Source: Acinetobacter boissieri (GTDB lineage Bacteria > Pseudomonadota > Gammaproteobacteria > Pseudomonadales > Moraxellaceae). From it: DNA of 64,000 nucleotides. Below are positions 16,770 to 25,802 of the stretch, in pieces (the stretch's first letter is position 1; each line of letters opens with the position of its first letter). The notes beneath the pieces were generated by a model. It did no database searches, was not told the DNA's origin, and saw only the letters and a program-made list of their open reading frames with translations. The stretch is taken from assembly GCF_900096955.1 (NCBI RefSeq), contig NZ_FMYL01000001.1:407131-471130 (forward strand), written 5' to 3'. The translations under genes and the position numbers were made by a program.

Positions 16770-18989
16770 TTACAATAATTTGCTTGAGATAAACGGTAAC
16801 GGATCAATACGTCCGTTTAATCCACCCATCTTTTCTTTTGTAATACGTACTTCAAAATGTAAATGCGCACCTGTTGCAATGTGTTGCATGTTCGACGCAT
16901 TGCCTGTACAGCCGGTTTGACCGAGTTTTTGCCCTGCTTGCACAGTTTTAGTTGTATCTACATCTATTTTGGATAAATGCGCATAAAAAAAGTAAATTTG
17001 TTCCTGATTACCTACGATCTTTTTTGCATACGCTTGATGCTTAGGCGGTAAATCTGCCACATTGACTTTTAAAACAATCACTTTGCCATAAGCACCACCG
17101 GAGTCCCCAGCCATTAGGATGCTACCACCACAAACCGCAAAAATATCTGTGCCGGGTTCTGCTTCTAAATCGATGCCTTGGTGCGCTCGTTTACCGCCAT
17201 TACGCACCATGCCAAAGGTTGAGCCTTTAACACTGCTTAAAAGTTTAGTTCTTAATTTACACATACTAACAGGGTCAAACCAACCATTCTCCCCGCCCAC
17301 TGCACCACTCGGTTGTGTAGATTGTGGCTGTATGGCTTGCTTTGGTGGCTCGGTAGGCTGACTGTGTGGTTGAGCCTGCGCTGTGCTTTTGGCTTGTTGT
17401 AAAGGCGCAGCCTCACCCACACGTTGGTACTGTGGATTTAACTGTACCAACACCTCTTCACAATCTAAATAACTAGAAATAATTTGATTATTTTCATCTT
17501 TTGGATAAAATTTATATACATTGATATGCTCATTCACATACCCCATCAGCCATGACTTATAGGCTTTAATGGGGTCATTATGGTAACGCTTTAATAGAAT
17601 ATCTCTGCGTTCAGTCACCAACTCTTTCGTTTTTTTATTCTTATATACAAGTTGTGTATTGAGTAATTCGTACGCTCTTTTTTCAGTCAGATTATCTTTA
17701 ATAATCGTTTTTGCACCTGCTAACCCTTCATGGTGTAACAGGTAAGCCAATTTTGCCAATGCTTCAGCATCTTGTAGTTGACTCACACTAGGTACATCTT
17801 TTTGTAGCCCCTTTAAATTGGCACGGGCATACGCCCCTGCAGCATCAATCGACATCTCTGGGTTAAACCTTAAATCTAAAACCTCTTGTTTTATATGGCT
17901 GTTCTTTGAAAAGAACGTTGATAAATCTTTGGGTTTTACATTTGGGTACTTCGCTGCAACATATTGCCCAACCAATGCATTGGTATCGGCCGCCATGCCT
18001 AACCAGCTCGCGCTTAAAAACTGGGTTAAACCGGCTGCTGTACCCGGAGGCGGTGCTTTGGATTTTGGATTCCACTCTCCTCTATCATTTAATTTAGCAG
18101 CTTCAGCATTAATTAATGCCGCCAAAGAATGTGGGGTTAAGTTGTGTCGCTTTGCTGCTGCAAAAATATAGCCTCGGTATTTTTCATTTTCAGGAATAAT
18201 AATAAAATTACCTTCAGAAAAATGAACCGCAACCACGTGCGTACTGTTGCCCTGATCTGTTCTTTTTTGTTCATTGACCGGTGACGGCGTTGCTATTTTA
18301 GGGGCTTCTAATGGGGGTTTAGGTGGCGGTGCTATTTTAATGGGCGCTTTGGCCACTTCTGGTTTTTTATTTGCGTTTGGCTCTATTTTTGCATCTGTTT
18401 GTACAGGTGGTGTTTGAGGTGTGGGTGCCTGCGTATTTTTTTGGGCATGGTGGTTATGTTTCGCAAGCTCACGCCCAGCTCTACGAATGTGGTTGTTAAT
18501 TAAACCTATAGACTTATGCTCTACGCCCTCTTTCGGATAGTAACTCCCCTCCACAAGCACTTTTCTAGAGGTCAGCTTTAGTACTTTATTGCCAATACTC
18601 AGTTTTTTATGATTTGCAACAAGGTCAAATTCGCCTGTTAAGTTTTTAAAGTAGACTTTTAAACCTTTTGAATGGTCTTCAATAAAAATGTCATTGCTGA
18701 TCCCATCATGTACTTCAATGGTTTCTTGTTTACTATCATATTCAAGTCTTAATATCGCTTTATTAATGGGGTTAAAGGCCAAATCAAGAAGTTTAATGAC
18801 CAGTTTCGTTTCATAGGTTGCGATGTCTTTGGGGTGTGCTTTTAAATAAATTTTTTGTCCTAATCTTAAATAATGAACCGCATTGCCTTGCAAATGGTTA
18901 ATCGATGCTAAATCACTGACATGAATATTATAGTGTTTTGCAATGCCCCAAAGCGTATCGCCTTTTTTTACCGCATAGAATTCAGTCAT
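16770..18989 (-). CDS. VgrG-linked peptidoglycan hydrolase effector: LysM, lysozyme-like and M23 domains
   Basis: A 739-residue protein. Domains in order: LysM (about 4–50, YAVKKGDTLWGIAKHYNIH), a beta-rich region (about 55–150), a Pro/Lys-rich linker (185–245), a lysozyme/transglycosylase-like domain (about 265–480, candidate catalytic Glu296 in LINAEAAKL and GLTQFLSASW at 320–329), a Gln/Pro linker (525–565), and an M23 metallopeptidase (about 590–735) with HQGID (His603, Asp607) and HLHFEV (His709, His711). It has no signal peptide, so it needs delivery by another route. Its start overlaps the vgrG stop by 8 bases. Together this points to a type VI effector able to cut both glycan and peptide bonds. 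Confidence 0.85.
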   Translation of the reverse strand: MTEFYAVKKGDTLWGIAKHYNIHVSDLASINHLQGNAVHYLRLGQKIYLKAHPKDIATYETKLVIKLLDLAFNPINKAILRLEYDSKQETIEVHDGISNDIFIEDHSKGLKVYFKNLTGEFDLVANHKKLSIGNKVLKLTSRKVLVEGSYYPKEGVEHKSIGLINNHIRRAGRELAKHNHHAQKNTQAPTPQTPPVQTDAKIEPNANKKPEVAKAPIKIAPPPKPPLEAPKIATPSPVNEQKRTDQGNSTHVVAVHFSEGNFIIIPENEKYRGYIFAAAKRHNLTPHSLAALINAEAAKLNDRGEWNPKSKAPPPGTAAGLTQFLSASWLGMAADTNALVGQYVAAKYPNVKPKDLSTFFSKNSHIKQEVLDLRFNPEMSIDAAGAYARANLKGLQKDVPSVSQLQDAEALAKLAYLLHHEGLAGAKTIIKDNLTEKRAYELLNTQLVYKNKKTKELVTERRDILLKRYHNDPIKAYKSWLMGYVNEHINVYKFYPKDENNQIISSYLDCEEVLVQLNPQYQRVGEAAPLQQAKSTAQAQPHSQPTEPPKQAIQPQSTQPSGAVGGENGWFDPVSMCKLRTKLLSSVKGSTFGMVRNGGKRAHQGIDLEAEPGTDIFAVCGGSILMAGDSGGAYGKVIVLKVNVADLPPKHQAYAKKIVGNQEQIYFFYAHLSKIDVDTTKTVQAGQKLGQTGCTGNASNMQHIATGAHLHFEVRITKEKMGGLNGRIDPLPFISSKLL

Positions 18990-21867
18990 TTTTATGTCCT
19001 TTATTGGCGATCATCTCATCATTTTTTTCTTCAATTTGAGGTGCTTCATGTTCACCAAGTTCAATATTGTCCTCTTTTATATCTTCAACATACTGCTCTT
19101 CACTCTCAAACTCGCTTGCCCAATAATCAAAACCAACTAACGCTTTATACGTTTGCTTTTCATCTAACACAGAAAGAGGGGTTGTCCCTGAGGCATCTGT
19201 TTTACCTTTCCACATCGGTTCTTTTGTTTTGGTACTGACAATCTCAACTTTGGCATTGGGTTGTGCACGTCCCATTAAGTCTGAAAATAAGAAGTTAATG
19301 GCATGTGGTCCTTGTTTTGGCAATTCAGGAATTTGTGTATCTACTTTTTCGCTTGGCTTAAAATCATGTTGTATGGCGTGATACCTCATCACTTGTGCGC
19401 TTTTAAGAGTAATGCCATTGGGGGAAATTGAAACTTCTGAACCACCTGATTTTAATGAGATGCCCTTAGGACTTATGAGCTCTAAAATATCTTCCGTAGA
19501 AATCATCTTGATCATTTTTCTGGCAATCAGCTCAAGCATGCCATCTTGCGCATGAATATCAATGTTGCCTTTCGCCGCTTTTGCACTGATACCCTGTGCA
19601 CAGGCAAACATACTGATTTTATTTTGGGCCTGTGCAATCAAATTATTTTGCGTACTCATATTGATGCTGTCGCCAGCAGTTTGGCTAATTTGGGTATCGG
19701 CACACAGATGTATATCTTGTGCTGTGCTGAGTCTAATACCGTCAGGGGAACTCAAAACCAGTAGGGCTTTATTAAATTTTGCAACGTCTTTTTCGAGCTG
19801 ATCTGCAAATGCTTTTAATTGGTCAATCGTTTCAATTTCATCAGTTTCCTGTTTTTTTGCAGTTGAGCTCAGTTCCTGACTGCGTTCTTTACTCTGATGA
19901 ATTTGGTGTTTAACCACTTGCGCATCTAGATGATCGCCCATGGCTTGTGGTTGTTTATAGGTGGAAATTAAAAGCCCTTCTCCTGCGCGTACAGCCCCCC
20001 AGTGATCGGTTCTGAGTTCAAATCCTTCGCCACGATCTTTACTCTTCGCTTTCTGTTTAGGGTCACTCAATTTTCCAAGGTTGAGTTGGCTTACCCCGTG
20101 ACTACTTTGAAGCTGTGCGCTCACTTGTCCATGTGTATCATCAAAACGAAGTTGGTTATAGCCCGAGCCGTTAATCTCTTGTGATCGTATACCACTCAGA
20201 CTTTTAGTGTCTGGAAGTTGTCCTGTCTGATCAAATTGAGTCGGTGTACGGTGTGCTTCATGCAGTCGTCCTGTCACAAATGGACGGTCAATATTGCCAT
20301 CAAAGAAGTCAATCACCACCATTTCACCAACACGAGGTAAAAATCTTGCACCATAGCCCTCGCCTGCCCAAGGGGTAAGCACATCTACCCATGCAGAGTC
20401 GGTATCATTCTGATTACTTCCTGCACCACTGTCATGGCCGTTGTCCTCGGCACGACTAAATAGAAAACGAACTTTAATCCGACCCCATTCATCAACATGA
20501 ATCTCTTCACCTTCAATGCCCACAACTTGAGCACGTTGCACATGCACTGTCGGTTTGTGCTGTTCTGGGTGATATTCTGGAACAACGGTAATCTCACGTC
20601 TGATGAGTGTTAAAGTATTGCCTTGGCGCTGCTCATCTTCTTTTATATTTTTATTGTGCCAACGACTCGATGTAAGCAGTTCTTTTGCTTGATTTTGAAT
20701 ATCTTTGGGTAGGTTATTTTGGTTATAAAAGTGTTTACTTAAAATCAAGAACTCTTGCGCTGAATCTCTGTGTAAGTCTATTTCAGTATGATTATTCAGC
20801 TTAAACCAATAGCCCACCTGTGCATCTCGTACAGTGCTATGTGCAGTAAAGTATTTTGACTTTAATCTGTTCTGGTCAGATAAATGACTATTTAATGTAT
20901 CTACTTGTTGATGGCTTGCTGGTGTTACTCCATCTTCTTGCTTTAAGTCACCGACCCATGCTGGGCTAATCTGCCAAGCATCTTCTAAACTTAATGTAGC
21001 ATTGTCATATTGACCACTTTGTTCATCTAAAGATAAAACAGATCCTGCCCCATCTTCTTGTTCTAAATGTTGAGGCTGCCATCTTTGCACATGCACACTA
21101 CTGGGTTGAAGCTGACGGCATGCAGTGAAACTGGTGATGGTATCCAATGTTTCTGTCGCATCGCTACGATGAAAACGAATTATTTTACGATCTAAGGATT
21201 TAAACCGGGGATTGGCATCAATTAAGCGTAGAACCTGCGCTTGGATGGGGTCTTTGTTATGTAATACAAAGGTTTGGCTTTCATCAATCAACCAGTTAAT
21301 CGCTTCACTACGCCACAAACGGGTCAGAAACTCGTACTCTGTTTCTACCGATGTTTGCATGGTAAATGGGCGAACATCATAGGTTTTTCTCAAAACACTG
21401 AGATCAAGCATTAAACTCGATGCAAAGAGCGGGCTCTTGTCTTGCCATTCTTTAAAAAGGATCTGTGTAATATCTAGCACAGATTTATTCATAAATACGC
21501 GACTATTGCGACGCTTATGCCACAGGGAAGTCGCATCTTGTAGTTTTAGTTTGTAGACACTCAGTGAGCCATCATGTTGTCCTTGTGAGGCTTCAACAAC
21601 AATTCCTGTGGTTCTAAAGAGTTGACCTAAATCTGTAATTTGATCAACTGCAACACGACATCCAATAAAGTCTTTTAATGCAATTGCAGGATTGATAGAT
21701 AAACAAATCAGTTCACAACTCAGGCCTTTATTAATTTCATGGTGGCCATCGATACGTTGTATAAAAAGCTGTGGATTTAAAATTGGACTAGAAAATTGAG
21801 CATGAATGGCTCTTTTTTGAAAACCAAACCCTATTTTTTCTAAGAAATTATCAACTTCAAATATCAT
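18982..21867 (-). CDS. vgrG: Type VI secretion tip protein VgrG with C-terminal extension
   Basis: About 961 residues from the ATG at 21867; the longer frame to 21888 begins with TTG. The order is gp27-like N-terminal domains (1–400), the gp5/OB-fold region with VHVDEWGRIKVRF-like text and the PRVGEMVVIDFFDGNIDRPFVTG segment, then DUF2345-type beta-helix repeats (about 550–850). The last ~110 residues form a transthyretin-like module plus an acidic tail, a common place for effector attachment. The overlapping downstream gene is the likely cargo. No other T6SS structural genes lie in the window, so this is an orphan vgrG cluster. Confidence 0.93.
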   Translation of the reverse strand: MIFEVDNFLEKIGFGFQKRAIHAQFSSPILNPQLFIQRIDGHHEINKGLSCELICLSINPAIALKDFIGCRVAVDQITDLGQLFRTTGIVVEASQGQHDGSLSVYKLKLQDATSLWHKRRNSRVFMNKSVLDITQILFKEWQDKSPLFASSLMLDLSVLRKTYDVRPFTMQTSVETEYEFLTRLWRSEAINWLIDESQTFVLHNKDPIQAQVLRLIDANPRFKSLDRKIIRFHRSDATETLDTITSFTACRQLQPSSVHVQRWQPQHLEQEDGAGSVLSLDEQSGQYDNATLSLEDAWQISPAWVGDLKQEDGVTPASHQQVDTLNSHLSDQNRLKSKYFTAHSTVRDAQVGYWFKLNNHTEIDLHRDSAQEFLILSKHFYNQNNLPKDIQNQAKELLTSSRWHNKNIKEDEQRQGNTLTLIRREITVVPEYHPEQHKPTVHVQRAQVVGIEGEEIHVDEWGRIKVRFLFSRAEDNGHDSGAGSNQNDTDSAWVDVLTPWAGEGYGARFLPRVGEMVVIDFFDGNIDRPFVTGRLHEAHRTPTQFDQTGQLPDTKSLSGIRSQEINGSGYNQLRFDDTHGQVSAQLQSSHGVSQLNLGKLSDPKQKAKSKDRGEGFELRTDHWGAVRAGEGLLISTYKQPQAMGDHLDAQVVKHQIHQSKERSQELSSTAKKQETDEIETIDQLKAFADQLEKDVAKFNKALLVLSSPDGIRLSTAQDIHLCADTQISQTAGDSINMSTQNNLIAQAQNKISMFACAQGISAKAAKGNIDIHAQDGMLELIARKMIKMISTEDILELISPKGISLKSGGSEVSISPNGITLKSAQVMRYHAIQHDFKPSEKVDTQIPELPKQGPHAINFLFSDLMGRAQPNAKVEIVSTKTKEPMWKGKTDASGTTPLSVLDEKQTYKALVGFDYWASEFESEEQYVEDIKEDNIELGEHEAPQIEEKNDEMIANKGHKND

Positions 21868-22271
21868 GTCTAATATTAAGTAAAACAAAAAACATATTAT
21901 ACATATTTTTGTTAATTGGTTTGCACTTTTATATATTTTTAGATAATTAAATCAATAAAATTTAAAAAATCAAAACTAGATATTTAAACCATAAATAGTG
22001 AGGGTATAGAATCAAAAAAAGCGAATAAGCCTTTAGAAGAAATAAACTTTTGTCGATGAGTAATAAACCAACGTTAAAGCAGTTAGGAAACATTTTAAAG
22101 CTTACGTATCTAGTACTCGCACAAGTATCTTTTGATACTATTTTATCGACTTAGTCTTATTGGGGTAAAGAATTGCTACAACTATAAAATGACCAATTTT
22201 TTAGTCTGTAAGGGTGAAATGCTCATGCTTGATGATGCAAATCATAAGGCCAATGAAAAAAGGTATATTAT

Positions 22272-22450
22272 TAAATGAGGGCGTAAAAACATGCCTAAAT
22301 TAATATCAAAACAACATATGGTTTTTATCATGAATTGATAGTATCTCAATTTAGTTCTTATAGTTTTTTATATTAGCAAAAAGTACATACAAGTAAAAAT
22401 TACAGAACAAACATAGATAAGCCCTTAGTATTTTTAACTGCATGAATAAT
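22272..22450. repeat. Diverged copy 2 of the ycgN 5' flank
   Basis: Matches the ycgN upstream region through several blocks: GAGGGCGTAAA, ACATGCCTAAA, GTAAAAATTACAGA and CTGCATGAATAA, in the same order and orientation. It is non-coding here. Confidence 0.65.
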
Positions 22451-22736
22451 TAGATGATTTCACGATAGCAGCATTATCAATTTTAAAAGGTTTCAGTAGG
22501 CAGGTTCATTGAACTTCAATACGTTCTTTCTAATTTAAAATTGTATTTTTATCCCAAGCCCCGTGGCTACTATACCGCTCGTATAGAACATCCTTGCTTA
22601 AACTTAACTACAAAAATTTTGAATAACTTATTCTCAAATTGTATTTTTAATGATTTGATAGGGGTCTTAAGCTGTCTCATGATAATTAAAAAGAAAATTT
22701 GTGTTTATTATTTTTCCAAAATTAAATTTAATATTT

Positions 22737-22772
22737 TAAAACCTTCTAATATTAATCTATTAGAAGGTTTTA
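22737..22772 (-). terminator. Hairpin after the exported 202-residue protein gene
   Basis: TAAAACCTTCTAA and its exact complement form a 13-bp stem with a 10-base loop, 23 bp beyond the stop codon. The trailing T tract is short and mixed, so termination may be modest. Confidence 0.6.
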
Positions 22773-22794
22773 AATCAGCTTTTAAAAACAAATA

Positions 22795-23403
22795 TTATTT
22801 ATATACATGGTAAGTTGCATAAGTATTTACTACAGCATTAGTGGACCAACTTGTTGCAATACGATTTGAATCCCAGTTATACATACTTGTTCGATTTGGA
22901 CGAACACTTGGTGCCCATTTGCTTTCACCATTACATTGCCCGCCATCATTTACCCAAACACCTTTGTATACCCCCTTCATCCAACGACGTGTCACAACCT
23001 GAATCGGTTCTGCAGAATAACCTGGCTGTAAAGTAACATTCCAACCAAATGTTGTGGTCAAACTTTTATTCCTAGTATAACTACCATTAATACTAGCAGG
23101 CATATACTTTCCAATTACAGGAATTTTATCAAAATTAAGAGTTCCGCCTACAGCCCAACTATAGCCTGTTGTTTGAGCTTGACTCCATTGATACATACAG
23201 CTCTGTGTACCAGTAGATGGGCATTTAAATGCTTGACCACGCCAAATCCAGTCATCCCAAGTATTACGAGCTTGTTGTTGTATAATTCTTTGTGACCCAT
23301 CGTCTATTAATAGTGGTTCATTATTTGGATATTTACATTCATCAGCAAAAATGTGTGTAGAAGTGATTGCTAAAACAGATAATACAATATGTTTAATCTT
23401 CAT
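22795..23403 (-). CDS. Exported beta-rich protein of unknown family
   Basis: A 202-residue protein with signal peptide MKIKHIVLSVLAITSTHIFA and AAGGAAA upstream of the ATG at 23403. The mature chain has several Cys and Trp residues, and a middle stretch rich in alternating Ser/Thr/Gly and hydrophobic residues (SWAVGGTLNF..INGSYTRNKSLTTTFGWNVTL) resembling the amphipathic strands of secreted beta proteins. The PGYSAEP segment and the C-terminal Cys-Asn-Gly region are distinctive. It is the second gene of a pair with the 171-residue exported protein. A toxin role is possible, but I see no definite family match. Confidence 0.68.
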   Translation of the reverse strand: MKIKHIVLSVLAITSTHIFADECKYPNNEPLLIDDGSQRIIQQQARNTWDDWIWRGQAFKCPSTGTQSCMYQWSQAQTTGYSWAVGGTLNFDKIPVIGKYMPASINGSYTRNKSLTTTFGWNVTLQPGYSAEPIQVVTRRWMKGVYKGVWVNDGGQCNGESKWAPSVRPNRTSMYNWDSNRIATSWSTNAVVNTYATYHVYK

Positions 23404-23416
23404 TTTTATTTCCTTA

Positions 23417-23932
23417 TTATAGACCGAACACATTATTAACTGTATTGGATACTCGAGTAGTCCCATCATCCGTACTTGTCTTAGAACTACTGTAGGCACT
23501 TGAGACTGGAGTTACATCATAGCCACCTGAACTATCCGTACTTTTTTTAATCATAATTGCTTCTGCATTTACTGAAAATCCGGCAATTTTTTGTGCTACA
23601 GCCTGTGCTGTGCCCATCTGAGCTTTTGCATCAATAATAATTGTAATACCTTGTTCTAAAGCACTTTTAATTTGTGAAATTTGAGCATTAGATAATGCAG
23701 TGCTACTGTCTACAATAATTGTATTATACCCTTGAGAATTTACTGTAAAAACTTGACTGAGTTGATTAAATACAAAACCAGACTTTCCATTGATTGGATA
23801 AATTATTTTTTGTGCTGGTTTCCCATCATAATTAACCAAATCTTCTGCAAAAGTTGTAGTACTCCCCAATAAAAAAGCTGAAACTAAAATGAGTGTTATT
23901 TTGCTCTTCTTTAACAATTTAGTATTCTCCAT
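23417..23932 (-). CDS. Small exported protein, partner of the 202-residue protein
   Basis: A 171-residue protein with a signal peptide (MENTKLLKKSKITLILVSAF.. ending TTTFA). The mature part has a compact alpha/beta look: two hydrophobic strands (NTIIVDSS and ITIIIDAK) around a helix, then an Ala/Gln-rich helix and a Ser/Thr-rich tail. No catalytic motif is evident. It is separated from the next gene by 13 bp, so the two are surely one operon. An accessory or chaperone-like role for the second protein is a guess from gene order. Confidence 0.65.
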   Translation of the reverse strand: MENTKLLKKSKITLILVSAFLLGSTTTFAEDLVNYDGKPAQKIIYPINGKSGFVFNQLSQVFTVNSQGYNTIIVDSSTALSNAQISQIKSALEQGITIIIDAKAQMGTAQAVAQKIAGFSVNAEAIMIKKSTDSSGGYDVTPVSSAYSSSKTSTDDGTTRVSNTVNNVFGL

Positions 23933-24440
23933 AATAATTAAGTTTTAGATAAGAGTTTGAAAAATAATCTCTTTCTAAATTAATAATATGTTATTTTTTT
24001 TGAAAAAAAATTAACAACAACCGCCATAAATATTAATTTATTCTTAAAAAAATTAAATATAAAAATAATTATTTGTATTTTAATCTTATACTTTTATTGT
24101 GTAATTGTATTTTTATATCATTATTTATCAAACACTAAGATATTTAAAAAAAAACAAATAGTATTAAGAATCATTATACTTATAAAATATTTAAATTATA
24201 TTAAATGATATTTTAATATCTTTAGAAAATATATTTAGAGTTGTCAAAAGATTACATTTTTCTATAAATGCACTATTATAGTACAAAAAATACCAATAAA
24301 GCAAAACATTATACATATAATAAAATTTATGTGAAACAATTAACATAAATAACATTATTTAATAAGAAATTATTATATAAATCGATAAAAATACTCATAA
24401 TTCTTATAAAGTTTATTAATTAAACAAGAAAGAACAATAT

Positions 24441-24607
24441 CTACTTCTTAAGCATATTTGTATTTGGATAAATATCATTAGGTATTAATATTTCATATGT
24501 ATCAAATTTTGATAGAAAATAACTCGTAATTTGATGGGCAATTTCAAAAGATATTTTTCTTTGAATTGGACATGATGATGTAAGACATAAAGGTAATGAG
24601 AAAAAAT
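24441..24607 (-). pseudogene. Possible C-terminal gene remnant
   Basis: Reading leftward, an open stretch of about 55 codons ends at a TAG at 24441–24443 and includes the text FEIAHQITSYFLSKFDTYEI. It is closed upstream by a TAA and has no start or ribosome site. The residue composition is protein-like rather than that of random AT-rich DNA. No family is recognised. Confidence 0.28.
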
Positions 24608-24729
24608 TTTAAGGATACTGAAAGAGATTTATTATTCAACAAAGATGGGATCAATATTTTTAGATATCAATTTATTTATACCAAATACATCACAAATTTT
24701 TCATGATATTTATTCAGCCCCAAAAGCAT

Positions 24730-24866
24730 GCATCTAATGGGTATTTTGGTCAGAACTGAGAGCGCAAAACATACACAAAATAATATCAAAACAACATGTA
24801 GTTTTCATCATAAATTGATCATCTAAATCAGGTCTCAATTTAATCCTTACAATTTTTTACATCAAG
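24730..24866. repeat. Diverged copy 3 of the ycgN 5' flank
   Basis: Begins with the exact ycgN N-terminal coding bases GCATCTAATGGGTATTTT and continues through AATATCAAAACAACAT (shared with copy 2) to AATTTTTTACATCAA. It marks the right border of the accessory island, just before the dienelactone hydrolase gene. Confidence 0.68.
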
Positions 24867-24989
24867 AAAACATCACCTACAACGTACTTCATTTTTTTCA
24901 GTTATGATTTGATCAAAGCGAGTCTTTATATAGAGCACCTAACTCGATTATTTGAGCACATTATACTTCACATTATCATAGGCAAAAAA

Positions 24990-25730
24990 ATGCAAAACAT
25001 TATTACTCGAGAGATTCAATATACTGCACACGATGGTAAAACACTGATTGGTTTTTTTGCAGCACCAGAAATGACACAAGCACTGCCGGGCCTCATTCTT
25101 GGACCCGAATGGTGGGGACTTGATGACTATATGATCAATCGTGCAAAGCAATTTGCTGCACAAGGTTATGCCTGTTTAGCTATAGATATGTACGGTAACC
25201 AAGCATCGACTGAGTCAGCGACAGAAGCCAGTGCGTATATGAATGAAGTGTTTGAAAAACCCAATACTTTAATTGATCGTGCACAGGCTGCTTTAGCTAC
25301 TCTTGCAGCCCAACCTGAAGTTGACCCTAAAAAACTTGCAGCGATTGGTTTTTGCTTTGGTGGAAAAGTTGCTTTAGAACTTGCTCGAATTGGTGCACCA
25401 CTTGAAGTGATTGCCTCTTTTCACGGTACGCTTAAAACAGAAAATCCTGCTCAAGCTGGCTTGATTAAAGGAGATGTTTTAGTATGCCATGGTATAGATG
25501 ATAGTATGATTCCTGCTGAAGATGTTGATACAATTGAGCAAGAGTTAAAAGGTGCTGACGTTGATTATCAAATTTTACGTTTAGAGGGTGCAAAACATGG
25601 TTTTACTAACCCTAAATCAGACGAGCGCCATGTCAAAACAGGCGTAGATCTAGCCTATAATGCAATAGCCGAACAACAAAGCCTTGATGTACTCATGCAA
25701 CTGCTTAAAAAACGTTTTGACTCAGAATAA
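24990..25730 (+). CDS. Dienelactone hydrolase family protein
   Basis: A 246-residue alpha/beta hydrolase. The nucleophile is a cysteine in AIGFCFGGKVALE; the acid lies in CHGIDDSMIP and the base in AKHGFTNP, the Cys–Asp–His triad of the family. I start at the ATG at 24990 (MQNIITREIQYT), which matches the usual N-terminus; an in-frame start at 24909 would add 27 residues falling in the repeat-flanking DNA. No catechol pathway genes are nearby, so the substrate is open. Confidence 0.88.
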   Translation: MQNIITREIQYTAHDGKTLIGFFAAPEMTQALPGLILGPEWWGLDDYMINRAKQFAAQGYACLAIDMYGNQASTESATEASAYMNEVFEKPNTLIDRAQAALATLAAQPEVDPKKLAAIGFCFGGKVALELARIGAPLEVIASFHGTLKTENPAQAGLIKGDVLVCHGIDDSMIPAEDVDTIEQELKGADVDYQILRLEGAKHGFTNPKSDERHVKTGVDLAYNAIAEQQSLDVLMQLLKKRFDSE

Positions 25731-25750
25731 ACCATATATTTATATAAATA

Positions 25751-25784
25751 AGAACAGGTTAAAATGATTTTAACCTGTTCTTTT
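25751..25784. terminator. Bidirectional terminator between dienelactone hydrolase and TonB receptor genes
   Basis: AGAACAGGTTAAAA/TTTTAACCTGTTCT, a 14-bp perfect stem around TGATTT-type loop bases, placed between two convergent genes. T tracts are short on both sides. Confidence 0.75.
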
Positions 25785-25802
25785 ACAGCTCAATCGCACG
25801 AA

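Larger units (their letters stand above)
21868..22794. other. AT-rich gene-free region upstream of vgrG
   Basis: About 930 bp without a convincing gene. It contains the diverged ycgN-flank copy (22272–22450). The left part must hold the vgrG promoter. A 90-codon rightward frame at 22541–22813 has no ribosome site and runs into the opposite gene; I do not accept it. Confidence 0.5.
23933..24989. other. Very AT-rich, apparently decayed region
   Basis: About 1.05 kb, the most AT-rich part of the window, dense in A/T runs. It has no intact gene. It contains a short leftward open fragment (24441–24607) and the third ycgN-flank copy (24730–24866). The composition and remnants suggest imported DNA undergoing decay. 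Confidence 0.6.

Noticed and set aside
22541..22813. 90-codon rightward open frame
   Set aside because: No ribosome site, AT-driven composition, and it runs over the terminator and 3' end of the opposite exported-protein gene.
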